DNA of 64,000 nucleotides from Verrucomicrobiota bacterium (GCA_026397725.1 JAPLUI010000487.1:1-64000), one strand, 5' to 3'; positions 1 to 10,015 are shown, numbered from the stretch's first letter. Notes: a model not told the origin generated them from the sequence alone. Numbers and translations: made by a program.

Positions 1-192
1 CATACCCCAACGCTTGTCGGAAGGAAGAGTGCCATGTCATTTTCCGGCATTGTCGGTCAATTCCGCGTCAATTCAAAGCTGAGGTCAGGAAGTCTGCAAT
101 TCTGAAATGATTCTGCCATAAATGATTCTGCCATACCTGAGTAGTAATGGAAGATGAAGAATTCGCCTTTCAGTCACTTCTGAAATCAAAAT

Positions 193-366
193 TCAACAAT
201 CATCACTCATCAATCCATTTGGCGGGTTGATCCAAGCCTCGGCCCAGCGGATGTAGTAGTCGCGGGCGGCGGGGCGGATGGCGTGGGATTCGAGGCGGTG
301 GAGGAAGTTCAACCGGGCCGGAGTCGCGGCGGAACCGTCGGGTGGGGGTCGTGCGGGCTTGAACAT
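193..366 (-). pseudogene. Possible N-terminal fragment of a tyrosine recombinase / integron-type integrase
   Basis: Frame reads MFKPARPPPDGSAATPARLNFLHRLESHAIRPAARDYYIRWAEAWINPPNG then stop; the FLxRLxxxxIxxxxxxYYIRWAEAW pattern resembles SAM-like N-terminal domains of integrases; no catalytic domain follows. Confidence 0.25.
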
Positions 367-955
367 GAGGACACGATAGCAGTTCAGAGGAACAGCGCAA
401 GAGGAAAAGTTTGATAATTTTGGAGGTGTGGCAGCGGGAGACGCCAGCCATGGCAGTTGTTCCGGTGGGGTGAGGCGATGAGTGGGGTGTTCAAAACTCC
501 GGAACAACCGGGACCATATCTCCCTCGGAAGCCAAGGTGCAATTTCAATGCCAATGCGAATGTATTTGCAGTGCGGATTGATGGTTTGAGAATCGGATGG
601 ACCATTTCCGGTCCTGGTTCCTCCGGTGGTTGAAGCCCTGTGCTCCTTCATCATCGGTTATTCCCTGTTGGATCGTGTGCCGAGATTCCGCAGGAACCAA
701 CACTCCTCTTTTGAACACCCCAGTTCCGGACTGACGGGCGCGGGCCACGCCACTTTTCCCATTCAAGGGGTGACCTGTGGGAAGCGCGACGGCACCGGCC
801 ACGGGCCGAGCCATGGCATGGATCGAAGGACGCCCTGGCATGAGGCAGACCTGCTGCCATCCGGAGGCCGCTGAATTTGCCGGATTCCCAAAATGCCGAC
901 TTCATGTTAGTGCCGATGGCCCCCCTCCGGCGCGGCGACGGGCGGACTATTCCGC

Positions 956-2035
956 TCATCCATTCGGTGCCGGACCGAGGGTGCCGCCGGGGCCGAATTC
1001 CGCCGGATAGAGGGTCTGCTTGAGGTCCCTGCGTCCCTGGCCGACCGCAGTGGCCCAGCGCACGACGCGGCGGATGTGCGGTGCGTTGTCGAAGCGCAAG
1101 TGGGCCATGCTCGGCTGGCACCAAGTGAACGCGGGGTCGAAATCGCAAGCCACCAACGAGACCTCTCCGGGGACCTGGATTCCGCGGCGGGCCAAAAACT
1201 GCAAGACGCCCGGGATGAATGGCACTTCATCGATGATCAGCGCGGTGGGAGGCGTGTGGCGAAACAGCGAGTCCAGCGCCGCATGCAAACCCTCGGCGGT
1301 TTCTTCCCAATCCGGCAGGTTATAGGCGCCCGTCGGGATGCCATGGGCGGCCAGTTCTGCTAGAAACGCCCGTTCGACGCGGGCCGGCGCGGGCAAGCGG
1401 CGCATTCTTGCGCACAGCACCACGATCCGCCGATGCCCCAGCGCGATGAGTCGGCGCGTGGCCTCCAGATAGGGAACCACCTTGTCCGGACCCACGCTGG
1501 CCAGCGGCAGGCCGGTCCAGCGTCCGGCGAAAGCGATGCAGGGCACCGCTTCCCCGGCGAACCACTCGAGCAGTTCGCGTGACCCGGCCATCACGAGCCA
1601 GCCATCCGTCCGCAATTTGAGCAGGTGGCGGCAAAGCTGTGGCAGATCGTACCGTCGCCCGCGCCGGTGTTGCGCCACCAGAAAGGGGCTAAACCCGGCA
1701 CTCTCAAGCCGCTCCTTGAGGTCGCCGATGAATTGCTGGATCTGGGCATTTTCGTCCTCCAGTGAATCGGACAGCAGGATCCCGATCCGCAGCGCGTGCC
1801 GATACCCCGCAGCCTGCCCGGTGACATGGCGGCTGTGGCCATTTCCGCTCAGGGCCACCACCCCATCGCCCTCCAGCAAACGCAACGCGGCCCGCAACGT
1901 CGTCTTGGAAACCCCCAACTCCGCCGCCATGCGCAGCACCCCAGGCAGTTTTCCGCCCGGGCGGATGTCGCGCAGCATCACGCGCAAATGCCCGGCGGTT
2001 TGTTCAGTGAGGTTGTTGCGGCGCAGCGGTTTCAT
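956..2035 (-). CDS. Transcriptional regulator with GntR-type wHTH N-terminus and LacI/periplasmic-binding-like C-terminal domain
   Basis: ORF 956..2083; RNNLTEQTAGHLRVMLRDIRPGGKLPGVLRMAAELGVSKTTLRAALRLLEGDGVVALSGNGH is a GntR-type HTH; later IGILLSDSLED...GHRRIVVLCARMRRLPAPARVERAFLAEL is LacI-like. Start moved to ATG at 2035 (MKPLRRNN) because the upstream ATG lies inside a palindrome. Confidence 0.85.
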   Translation of the reverse strand: MKPLRRNNLTEQTAGHLRVMLRDIRPGGKLPGVLRMAAELGVSKTTLRAALRLLEGDGVVALSGNGHSRHVTGQAAGYRHALRIGILLSDSLEDENAQIQQFIGDLKERLESAGFSPFLVAQHRRGRRYDLPQLCRHLLKLRTDGWLVMAGSRELLEWFAGEAVPCIAFAGRWTGLPLASVGPDKVVPYLEATRRLIALGHRRIVVLCARMRRLPAPARVERAFLAELAAHGIPTGAYNLPDWEETAEGLHAALDSLFRHTPPTALIIDEVPFIPGVLQFLARRGIQVPGEVSLVACDFDPAFTWCQPSMAHLRFDNAPHIRRVVRWATAVGQGRRDLKQTLYPAEFGPGGTLGPAPNG

Positions 2036-2060
2036 TGGCAATGGTGCACGGTGGCAATTG

Positions 2061-2085
2061 AAATGGGCCAACTTTTGGCCCATTT
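2061..2085. promoter_or_regulatory. Candidate operator: perfect 11-bp inverted repeat AAATGGGCCAA-CTT-TTGGCCCATTT
   Basis: Read directly; between divergent regulator (956-2035) and secreted protein gene (2184-4571). Confidence 0.65.
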
Positions 2086-2183
2086 GGCAAGAAGAATTGA
2101 TTTGCGGGGGAGCCGGTTGGCGTCTTCAATTCTCACGTTAACCCTAGCTCGCAGGGTTGCCACCTTCTAACCGAAAACCGACC

Positions 2184-4571
2184 ATGAAAACCACCCCTCG
2201 CTCGTTCGTTGCCAATTCTTCGCTTGTCGCTGCCTTAGCCATGCTCGTCCTGATTGGCGGGGCGGCCCGGGCAGACGTCATCAAGCCGGTCGCGGCCACC
2301 GGCAACCCGCAAGGATATCCCGGGCGTTATGATGTCAGAACGGTTGATGGCAGTGGCTTGAGCAGTACGACCATGCCTACCGATCCCGACGCCGGACCGT
2401 GGCCGACGCATACATCTACTCCTGACAGCAACATGTGGCTTGCTTATCCGAAGAGCACCTATCCCAATCCGACGATCAGCTTCGATTTGGGCGATCCCTA
2501 CATCTTGTCAGGCGTCCATGTCTGGAATTACAACGAAAACCTCAGCAACCGGGGATGCCGGAATGTCGATGTCTATGTTTCGAATGACAATGCAACCTGG
2601 GGCTCGGCGGTTGCCACTTGGGAACTCGGCCAGGCGAGCGGCGACGGTAGCTACACCGGCGAGAACAAGAGTTTTCCGACCCCCACGCAACCGGTACGCT
2701 ACGTGAAGTTCGTGCCGACCAGCGATTGGGGCGGCGACAGCCGCGGCCTCTCCGAAGTGCGCTTCATCACTCCGCCGCCCGTTTTTGGGGTGGTCCTCAC
2801 CGGCCCGACCAATAACCAGGCATTGTCGACGAGCACACCGGTCACCGCCAGCGCCACCGTGGTGGAATACGGTACCCCGCCGTACACCGTGCGGTTCTTC
2901 CTGAAGCAAGGCGAGGGCAGCTTCGTCCAGACTGGCGGCGACGTGACGGCCAATCCCTATCTGGCCGACCTCGGCCCCCTGGCCGCCGCAACCTATCAGA
3001 TATACGCCACGGTCACCGACAGCGCCACACCGACGGCCAACAACGCGACTTCCGCCACCCACACCTTCACCGTCGGCGATTTGCCGCCCACGGTGGCGAT
3101 CACCAGCCCGGCAGCTAACAGCAACTTACCACCCGGCACGGCCATCGTGATCGACGCCACGGCCACCGACGATTACTCGGTCACACAGGTGGATTTCTAT
3201 GCCGACGGCTCATTGATCGGCACCGACTCCTCGGCCCCCTACGGCTGTTCGTGGAGCGGGGCTGCGGTGGGCGTCCATTCGCTCACCGCGGTGGCCACCG
3301 ACAACAACAGCCAGACGACGACATCGGCGGCCGTTTCTGTTAGAGTGGCGGTTGCCCCGTTGACGATCAACCTTGCGCCGTCGGGCACGGCGAGCGACAA
3401 CCTCCAGACGCACAACCGCTACAACGACCTGACCAACACCGTCGGCAACGACCCGCGGCTGTGGTTTGGCATCAAGTGGACGTCGGAGCAGTTGGTCAAT
3501 GCCCTCTATCTGCAGGCCAAGCCGGACGATTACCCGACGGACTTCGTCTTTCAGGTGGCGAACCCTGGCGTGACGAACCCGGACCTGAGCACCGACACGG
3601 ACTGGTGGACACCGGACGGTTGGGCGTTCGCCGGCAATACCAACGATCACCCGTCCGTGACGTCGGCCACCCCGCTCGCGACCTATGCGGTGCGGGTCAA
3701 GGCGACCAGCGCGGACCAGTTCGCGTCGAGCGAGTTGTTAGTGCTGAAGGGCGTGTCAACCAACGTGGCGCCGGACGCCACCAGGGGCGGCCTGAGCGGG
3801 TGGGCCGGCACCGCTTCGAGGATTGTCGACGGCGTGATCATGTATGACCAGCAAGTGACGATCCAACAGGTGGCGCCGCCGCCGTTGACCTTCGACTGGG
3901 CTACCCCGCAGACCCTCGGCGGCATCATGATTTCGAGTGGCGCGGGCAGTTATCCGACGTCCTACGATGTCGAGTACCAGGATGGTTCGGGCACTTGGCA
4001 GACGGCGGTCAACGTGTGGGGCAACACCAAGCAAATCTCGGTGGCCGGTTTCACGCCCGCGACAAGCGAGCATTTCCGGGTGAAGCTGACCGGCACGTCC
4101 GACAACACCTATCAGCGACTGTCCGAAATCATGCTGTTCACCTCGGTGATTCCGCCGACCCCAGGCAGCGGTTTCGCGGGATGGATCGGCACGGGCGGAT
4201 ACGATCTAACAGGCGCGGCGGCGGCCGTTGACTTCGACTACGACGGCGATGGTTTCGAGAACGGCGCCGAGTATGTGTTAGGGACGGATCCCACCTTGCC
4301 GAACGGCGGCGGGCCGGTGGCTGCGGCGGATGGCGGCGATTTCGTGTTCACTTTCCAACGGGCGCTCGCGTCGAAGACGCCGGACACCACGGTGGTGATC
4401 GATGTCGGCGCCGACTTGGTCAACTGGCCCGGTGTCTATCCGGTTGACACTGCCCCCGAAGTCACCATCACTTCCGGCGCGCCAGGGTACGAGACGGTGA
4501 CCTTGCGGGTGCCCCGCGCGCCGGACGCCAGGAAGTTCGCGCGGATGCGCGTCACTGTCACCTCGCCATGA
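2184..4571 (+). CDS. Secreted protein with F5/8 type C (discoidin-like) and bacterial Ig-like domains
   Basis: Signal peptide MKTTPRSFVANSSLVAALAMLVLIGGAARA; ISFDLGDPYILSGVHVWNYNEN...RYVKFVPTSDWGGDSRGLSEVRF discoidin-like; PPTVAITSPAANSNLPPGTAIVIDATATDDYSVTQVDFYADGSLIGTD Ig-like. Confidence 0.8.
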   Translation: MKTTPRSFVANSSLVAALAMLVLIGGAARADVIKPVAATGNPQGYPGRYDVRTVDGSGLSSTTMPTDPDAGPWPTHTSTPDSNMWLAYPKSTYPNPTISFDLGDPYILSGVHVWNYNENLSNRGCRNVDVYVSNDNATWGSAVATWELGQASGDGSYTGENKSFPTPTQPVRYVKFVPTSDWGGDSRGLSEVRFITPPPVFGVVLTGPTNNQALSTSTPVTASATVVEYGTPPYTVRFFLKQGEGSFVQTGGDVTANPYLADLGPLAAATYQIYATVTDSATPTANNATSATHTFTVGDLPPTVAITSPAANSNLPPGTAIVIDATATDDYSVTQVDFYADGSLIGTDSSAPYGCSWSGAAVGVHSLTAVATDNNSQTTTSAAVSVRVAVAPLTINLAPSGTASDNLQTHNRYNDLTNTVGNDPRLWFGIKWTSEQLVNALYLQAKPDDYPTDFVFQVANPGVTNPDLSTDTDWWTPDGWAFAGNTNDHPSVTSATPLATYAVRVKATSADQFASSELLVLKGVSTNVAPDATRGGLSGWAGTASRIVDGVIMYDQQVTIQQVAPPPLTFDWATPQTLGGIMISSGAGSYPTSYDVEYQDGSGTWQTAVNVWGNTKQISVAGFTPATSEHFRVKLTGTSDNTYQRLSEIMLFTSVIPPTPGSGFAGWIGTGGYDLTGAAAAVDFDYDGDGFENGAEYVLGTDPTLPNGGGPVAAADGGDFVFTFQRALASKTPDTTVVIDVGADLVNWPGVYPVDTAPEVTITSGAPGYETVTLRVPRAPDARKFARMRVTVTSP

Positions 4572-4746
4572 TGATGTGCCCGCCGCCGGATTCCAGCCAA
4601 TGTGTGGCCCGTGGGAAATGCCGAAGCCATTCCCACGGGCATCGCTATGGCCTGGATCCAAGCGCTCGATTCCGGAATCCCATCCACGAATTGTCTGTGA
4701 AGTGACACTTGATCCCATACTTGTTGCCAACACCTTGTCGGGTACA

Positions 4747-4787
4747 CTTAGTCGAGCTTCTTCGTCGGGGCTAGCGGCCCGACTAAG
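4747..4787. other. Inverted repeats CTTAGTCG...CGACTAAG with nested GTCGGG...CCCGAC just before the tandem repeat
   Basis: CTTAGTCG 4747-4754 and CGACTAAG 4780-4787 are exact reverse complements. Confidence 0.6.
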
Positions 4788-4794
4788 CGGGTCA

Positions 4795-4930
4795 ACTAAG
4801 CGTAGAGGACTAAGCGTAGAGGACTAAGTGTAGAGGACTAAGTGTAGAGGACTAAGTGTAGAGGACTAAGTGTAGAGGACTAAGTGTAGAGGACTAAGTG
4901 TAGAGGACTAAGTGTAGAGGACTAAGCGTA
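4795..4930. repeat. 14-bp tandem repeat ACTAAG(C/T)GTAGAGG, 9 full units plus a partial tenth
   Basis: Counted directly: units start at 4795, 4809, 4823, 4837, 4851, 4865, 4879, 4893, 4907; partial at 4921. Confidence 0.95.
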
Positions 4931-5037
4931 TGCGACCAAGAGCCAGCCATCCGCCACTGGAATGACCGTCTGAAATATGCGCCCGTTATCCACCCCCCTT
5001 CATCTAACAATCAAAGTTTTTTCCCAACAATAACACT

Positions 5038-6594
5038 ATGAAACACACACCCGGCAAACTACCCGCCGTTTTCCGTTCCTTGCGCTCGGCAATCCCCGTC
5101 TTTCTTTCTCTCGGCATGCTTTCGGTCAGCATCGCCGCCGACAATGAACCGCCGAAACTCCTGCCCATCACTCCGGTCGAACCGGGGTTGCGGTTCGCCC
5201 GTTTGTTCAACGACCACATGGTGCTGCAGCGCGAGATGCCGGTGAAGGTGTGGGGTTGGGCGAAGGCGGGCGAGACAGTCACAGTCGGGTTCGCGGGTCA
5301 GACGGCACCTGCCACCGCCGGTGGCGACGGGCGGTGGGTGGCGACACTCAAGCCGTTGGAGGCGAGCAGCGAGGGGAGGGAACTGACCGCGAGCAGCGGT
5401 GCCGCCAAGGTGACCATCAAGGATGTGCTGGTGGGCGAGGTTTGGCTGTTAGGTGGGCAAAGCAACATGTCGTTCCCGTTGTGGGTGCGCAACGACGGCT
5501 TCACGGCGAAGGACGCGGAGGCGCATCCGGAATATGGTGTGATCCGTTGCGTCGCCACGCTGCATGGTGAATTCGCCGATCCGCCTTATGACAAACTTGA
5601 CTGGATCCATAAGGAACCGCAAAAGGAATTGCCATTCAAGCGCGAGTGGGTGGTGTTCGGCCCGCACTGCATCCAACTCCACGCGCCGCCGGTCAGCGCG
5701 TTCGGGTTTTTCTTCGCCAAAAATCTCTTCGATCAACTCAAGGTGCCGGTCGGGCTGATCGACACCTCGGTCGGTGGCACGCTCGCGCATTACTGGGCAC
5801 CGGCCGCGGCACAGCAGAACATCCCGGATTTGGCGCCGTTCTTCAACTCACCGATTTGGTTTCCAGGATGCCTGTACAACAGCACCATCTGGCCGATCCG
5901 CGATCTGACGTTGCGCGGCACATGGTTCTATCTCGGCGAGAACAACTCGATGACCAAGCCCATATCGATCTTCGAGCCCACGTACCGGGCGGTGATCGCC
6001 TCGTGGCGCCAGACGTTCGACATGCCGGAGATGCCCTTTGGCATTGTCCAGACCGCGAGCTGTGGCAGCGGCAAGAGCGTGTATGGGCCGTCGCCGAACA
6101 ACATTGTGCAGGAGGCACAGTTGCGGATCCAGCGCACGACGCCGCACACCGGCATCGTGGTGACCACCGACGAGGTGCATGGCGATCTGCACATCATCCG
6201 GAAGCAGTCGCATGGCGAACGGGCTATTCGTTGGGCGATGGCGGAAGTTTACACGAAGAGCCTGCCGGAAGGGCAGCAACCGAAGACCTGGGGCACTCCG
6301 GTGTTCAAGTCGGCGGAGACTAAGGAAAACAAGCTGATTGTTAAAATGGAAACCATGGACGGTGAAGCGCTGGTGCTGAAAGGCGAGCCGGCCGGTTTCG
6401 TGGTGGCGGGTGACGACAAACAGTTCTACGAAGCGAAGGCCGAAGTTGTGGACAAGATCACGGTTGTTCTTTCGAGCGACAAGGTGGCTAAACCGGTGGC
6501 GGCGCGCTTCGGCTGGTCCGGTACGCCATATATCAATCTCTGGACTGAAAGCGGCCTGCCTGTGAGCCCGTTCAGGACGGATGACTGGGAGTGA
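5038..6594 (+). CDS. Sialate O-acetylesterase-like (SASA/SGNH) secreted esterase
   Basis: FNDHMVLQREMPVKVWGWAKAGETVTV..., VLVGEVWLLGGQSNMSFPL (SGNH block I), TVGGTLAHYW, C-terminal LWTESGLPVSPFRTDDW. Confidence 0.9.
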   Translation: MKHTPGKLPAVFRSLRSAIPVFLSLGMLSVSIAADNEPPKLLPITPVEPGLRFARLFNDHMVLQREMPVKVWGWAKAGETVTVGFAGQTAPATAGGDGRWVATLKPLEASSEGRELTASSGAAKVTIKDVLVGEVWLLGGQSNMSFPLWVRNDGFTAKDAEAHPEYGVIRCVATLHGEFADPPYDKLDWIHKEPQKELPFKREWVVFGPHCIQLHAPPVSAFGFFFAKNLFDQLKVPVGLIDTSVGGTLAHYWAPAAAQQNIPDLAPFFNSPIWFPGCLYNSTIWPIRDLTLRGTWFYLGENNSMTKPISIFEPTYRAVIASWRQTFDMPEMPFGIVQTASCGSGKSVYGPSPNNIVQEAQLRIQRTTPHTGIVVTTDEVHGDLHIIRKQSHGERAIRWAMAEVYTKSLPEGQQPKTWGTPVFKSAETKENKLIVKMETMDGEALVLKGEPAGFVVAGDDKQFYEAKAEVVDKITVVLSSDKVAKPVAARFGWSGTPYINLWTESGLPVSPFRTDDWE

Positions 6595-6647
6595 GGGTGA
6601 AGGGATAGATCAACCATGTCGGGACTGACTATCTGCCGGCTGCACTG

Positions 6648-6965
6648 GTGTTCATGGCGGATGATTCCGGAACCGAGTACCGTGCCGCCGACGGCAAGCA
6701 AGTCGTCATCAGCGGCGGTCTCAAGCTGAACCTCAAGTGGGAGTTATTTCGCGACGGCATCATGCAGGCCTTCGCATACGGACAGAACGAGGTATATGAG
6801 AAACTCGACCAGACACCCGGATCGAAGACCGACGATTACCCGGCTGATTGTGTGGTGGAGGACTGCTTGCTCCGTGGCATCGGCATGGTGGAGAAGCAGG
6901 CGGCTGGCGTTCAAGTATCGATGGCATCCGGAATCATGGTCCGGCACTGCTCGATCGATGAAGCC
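6648..6965 (+). pseudogene. Right-handed beta-helix protein remnant
   Basis: DDYPADCVVEDCLLRGIGMVEKQAAGVQVSMASGIMVRHCSID resembles parallel beta-helix rungs; truncated both ends. Confidence 0.45.
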
Positions 6966-6991
6966 AAGAGCGACGGCAAGACCTCCCGCGA

Positions 6992-7048
6992 ATCCCCACC
7001 CGCGTGCTTCGTGAAGCCGTGGTGAACGCCGTGATGCACCGCTCCTGG
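6992..7048 (+). pseudogene. Short remnant of an AlbA_2/RecG-like ATP-binding regulator
   Basis: IPTRVLREAVVNAVMHRSW resembles the LREAxVNAxxHRDY signature of that family. Confidence 0.4.
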
Positions 7049-7182
7049 CAAGCCAGAGCCGGGAGTTTCTGGCAAACGGCGGCTTCACGGAAAACCTGCA
7101 CACCGCCCGCGTGAAAATGAGACAGTCGGACAGGTCGGACATGTCTGACCCGTCTGACCCTCCGAATCCCTCACCACCATGA
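7045..7182 (+). pseudogene. C-terminal remnant of a four-helix-bundle 'suffix' protein
   Basis: LASQSREFLANGGFTENLHTARVKMRQSDRSDMSDPSDPPNPSPP*; REFLxxGGFTExLxxAR plus SD-rich tail. Confidence 0.35.
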
Positions 7183-7471
7183 ATGCCCGCCCGCCAACTC
7201 CATGACTCTTTCCAATCTCTGTCGGTTGGTTCAAACGCTGGTCCGAACAGTCACTCCAACATGCAATGAAACCACCACCCCGAGGCACCGGATGCGTTCA
7301 TTGCGCTGGTCCGGATCGGTGGGGGGCGTCGTCGGCCTTGGGCCGGGTGGTCTGATCCCGGAAACAATTGCAGCGGATACCCATAATTTCCATTGCCTGG
7401 GTGGGAGAGGCGGGCTAGACTCGTTGGCAAGGATGGCGGCATGAAGTGGCTATCCGAGAAGAAACCGACCG

Positions 7472-10015
7472 ATGTCCGTGCTCCTCTATTTGCTGCCACT
7501 CGGGTTGATATTCGACTTGGTCGGGTATATGCCACCGGCGCTACGTTTGTTCCTGTTGTACGGATTGCTGGCGCTGCCGCTGTGCCTGAAGCCGTCGAAG
7601 CCGGCGGGGTGGCTGGCGTTGGGACTGGGGCTGGCGATGGTACTGCGTGCGGCATTGCCGATGCCGGTGGTGGCGGAGACGGTGTTGTTGCTGCTGGTCT
7701 ATCTGGCGATTTGGACGGTCATGGCGCCGGTTCCCCGGGCGCTGCGCCTGGGGGTGGTGGCGTATGCGTTCGTGCATCTGTATTTGTTCCTGTCGCCGGT
7801 GGGGCATCCCGCCCTCGAAATGATGGCGGTGGCGGGCAACCGGGTCTCGCATTGGCTGCTGGGGATGGTGGCGAATACGGTGGTGCATCTGCTCCTGTTC
7901 CTGTTGCCGGTGGGGCATCCCGCGTTCGAAATGATGACGTCGGCGGAAACCAGCATCTCGCTATGGATCGCCGGCGAGCCCTTCCATCTGGGTCCGACCT
8001 ATCAGAATATCGGTGGCTTCCTGCTGTTTCTGGTGCTGTCGATCTTCAGTTGGGATGGCACGAAGGTGGCAGCGCTGCGCACCGCGAGTTTCGTGCTGGT
8101 CGCCGTCCTGCTCAATGCGCTCGGGGCAGCGGTGTTGATCTACCGCGTGGATTTCGCCGCCGATTTTGCCTGGACCCTCAAGTTCCGGGATGCCTTGGGG
8201 TTCGCGGAGTTGTGGCAACGCTTGCAGGGATTGGCGGTGCTGGTGTTTCCGGCATTCCTGTTCCTGGCCTATCTGATCGCTTACCTGGTGCTCCATTACG
8301 CCAAGGCGCCGCTGCCCGCCGCGGCGGAGTCCGCCCCGATGCCGGGCTGGGCCGCGCTGCGGGATGAAGTGGTGAGCGGCAAGCGGCAGCTTGCGGTGGC
8401 CGCAGTGGCGGCCTTGGCGGTACTTGCCGTGGTGCCCCCGACGGCTTGGCGGCGTCCCGCGCCCTGTGATCTCATCTTTGTGGAGCGGGGAGTGGTGAGT
8501 TTCACCAAGCCTGACTACACGCGCTACGGTGAGGCCGCCGGCGGGATGTTCGGGATGTTTCCCGAATACGCCCGCTTGTTCGGCTGCAAGGCGGAGGTGG
8601 TCAAGGATGTCCCGGCCACCCTGGACCCGGGAAAAACCCTGGTTCTAACCAATCTCGATCTGGATTTCGGCAAGGAGACGCGGGCTCGGATCTGGGACTT
8701 CGTTGACCGGGGTGGCAAGCTGTGGGTGTTGGGAGATCACACCTTCATCAAGGAAGAGAAACTTCCCGACGGTCGGCTCGCCAAAGGGATCAATCATCTC
8801 AACGAGATGCTCGCCCCGACCCATATCTCTTTCAACAACGACTCGGCGCAGTTTTTCCCGCAAGGTTGGTTCCATTCGTATCGGTTTCCGCAAGGGACGC
8901 CCTTTGCCACGCTGCGGGACGACGCCGAGAACCGGCCGGGCATTCTGGTGGGCGCGTCCCTCAAGCTGGGGGTGCCCGCGCAACCGTTGGTGGTTGGCCG
9001 CTTCGGATACTCCGATTGGGGACTGGATGCTCCCGTGGGGGATCGCGGGTATCTTGGCGATTTCAAGTATCAGCCAAGCGAGCGGCTCGGCGACTTGGTG
9101 CTGGTGGCGGGAGAAGTCCACGGTCAGGGCAAGGTCCTGGTGTTTGGCGACACCTCCAGCTTCTTCAACAACAACTTGTCGCGGTCCTTCGAGTTGCTCC
9201 GCGCCAGCCTCGGGTGGCTCGGCGAGTCTAACGGGTGGGAGTTCCCGGCCTCCGTCGCAGGGCGTTGGTTGGCGGCCGTGCTGGTGTTGGGTTTTGTCGG
9301 GTTGGCGTGCTGGTGGCGGGCGGCCCCGGTCGGCGCGGCGGCCTTGTGCGCCGCCGGCTTGGTTTCCGCCGTCTCGCACGGGACCCGGGGACTGCCACCA
9401 TTCGACCAAGGATTTGCCCGCGAGCATCTGGCGGTGCTCGATTTTTCACACCAGCCGAATGCCTCGAAGCATTCGGCCATGGAGACCGGTTTGCACGGGG
9501 TGGCCATCAACCTCCTGCGCCATGAGCTGCTGCCCATCGTCGCCAATGAGTGGGACCCGGCAACCCTCGACTTGGCCCGTTACGTGGTCATGAACGCGCC
9601 GCGGCGGCCGATTACGTCCGGCGAACGGCGCGACCTGAAGCGCTTCATGAGACGCGGGGGAACCGTGATTCTTGGTTGCGGCTTCCTGGATTCCGAGGGG
9701 TGCCACGAGTTTCTCGAACGGTTTGGCTGCCAGATCGGCAACGTGCCGCTCGGGCGCTTCTTTGATCGGTCGGCCTTGGGGCAACCGGTCTCGTTCATGA
9801 GCGCGTGGCCGATCGAAAAGGTCCCGGACGACGCCAAGGTGCTGTGCGCCTATGACCCATGGGCGCTGATGGTTTCGGTGCCGTTGGGCAAGGGCGAACT
9901 CGTGCTGATCGGCGACTCGGAATTTCTGCACAACCGGAACGTGGAGGGGCACAAGAACCACGATCCGGCAAACACCGCATTCCTCAAAACCCTCCTGGAT
10001 TCAAGCACCCGATGA
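7472..10015 (+). CDS. Polytopic membrane protein with C-terminal GATase1-like/DUF4350-like domains
   Basis: Multiple hydrophobic helices in the N-terminal third, then ...IWDFVDRGGKLWVLGDHTF...HLNEMLAPTHI... and ...GKVLVFGDTSSFFNN...; second similar segment DLKRFMRRGGTVILGCGFLDSEG...GKGELVLIGDSEFL. Confidence 0.7.
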   Translation: MSVLLYLLPLGLIFDLVGYMPPALRLFLLYGLLALPLCLKPSKPAGWLALGLGLAMVLRAALPMPVVAETVLLLLVYLAIWTVMAPVPRALRLGVVAYAFVHLYLFLSPVGHPALEMMAVAGNRVSHWLLGMVANTVVHLLLFLLPVGHPAFEMMTSAETSISLWIAGEPFHLGPTYQNIGGFLLFLVLSIFSWDGTKVAALRTASFVLVAVLLNALGAAVLIYRVDFAADFAWTLKFRDALGFAELWQRLQGLAVLVFPAFLFLAYLIAYLVLHYAKAPLPAAAESAPMPGWAALRDEVVSGKRQLAVAAVAALAVLAVVPPTAWRRPAPCDLIFVERGVVSFTKPDYTRYGEAAGGMFGMFPEYARLFGCKAEVVKDVPATLDPGKTLVLTNLDLDFGKETRARIWDFVDRGGKLWVLGDHTFIKEEKLPDGRLAKGINHLNEMLAPTHISFNNDSAQFFPQGWFHSYRFPQGTPFATLRDDAENRPGILVGASLKLGVPAQPLVVGRFGYSDWGLDAPVGDRGYLGDFKYQPSERLGDLVLVAGEVHGQGKVLVFGDTSSFFNNNLSRSFELLRASLGWLGESNGWEFPASVAGRWLAAVLVLGFVGLACWWRAAPVGAAALCAAGLVSAVSHGTRGLPPFDQGFAREHLAVLDFSHQPNASKHSAMETGLHGVAINLLRHELLPIVANEWDPATLDLARYVVMNAPRRPITSGERRDLKRFMRRGGTVILGCGFLDSEGCHEFLERFGCQIGNVPLGRFFDRSALGQPVSFMSAWPIEKVPDDAKVLCAYDPWALMVSVPLGKGELVLIGDSEFLHNRNVEGHKNHDPANTAFLKTLLDSSTR
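7741..7965 (+). repeat. Imperfect in-frame tandem duplication, 111 bp (37 aa) period
   Basis: LGVVAYAFVHLYLFLSPVGHPALEMM / LGMVANTVVHLLLFLLPVGHPAFEMM; GCCGGTGGGGCATCCCGC at 7795 and 7906. Confidence 0.85.

Noticed and set aside
4795-4930. CRISPR array
   Set aside because: Units are 14 bp and head-to-tail with no spacers; no cas genes seen
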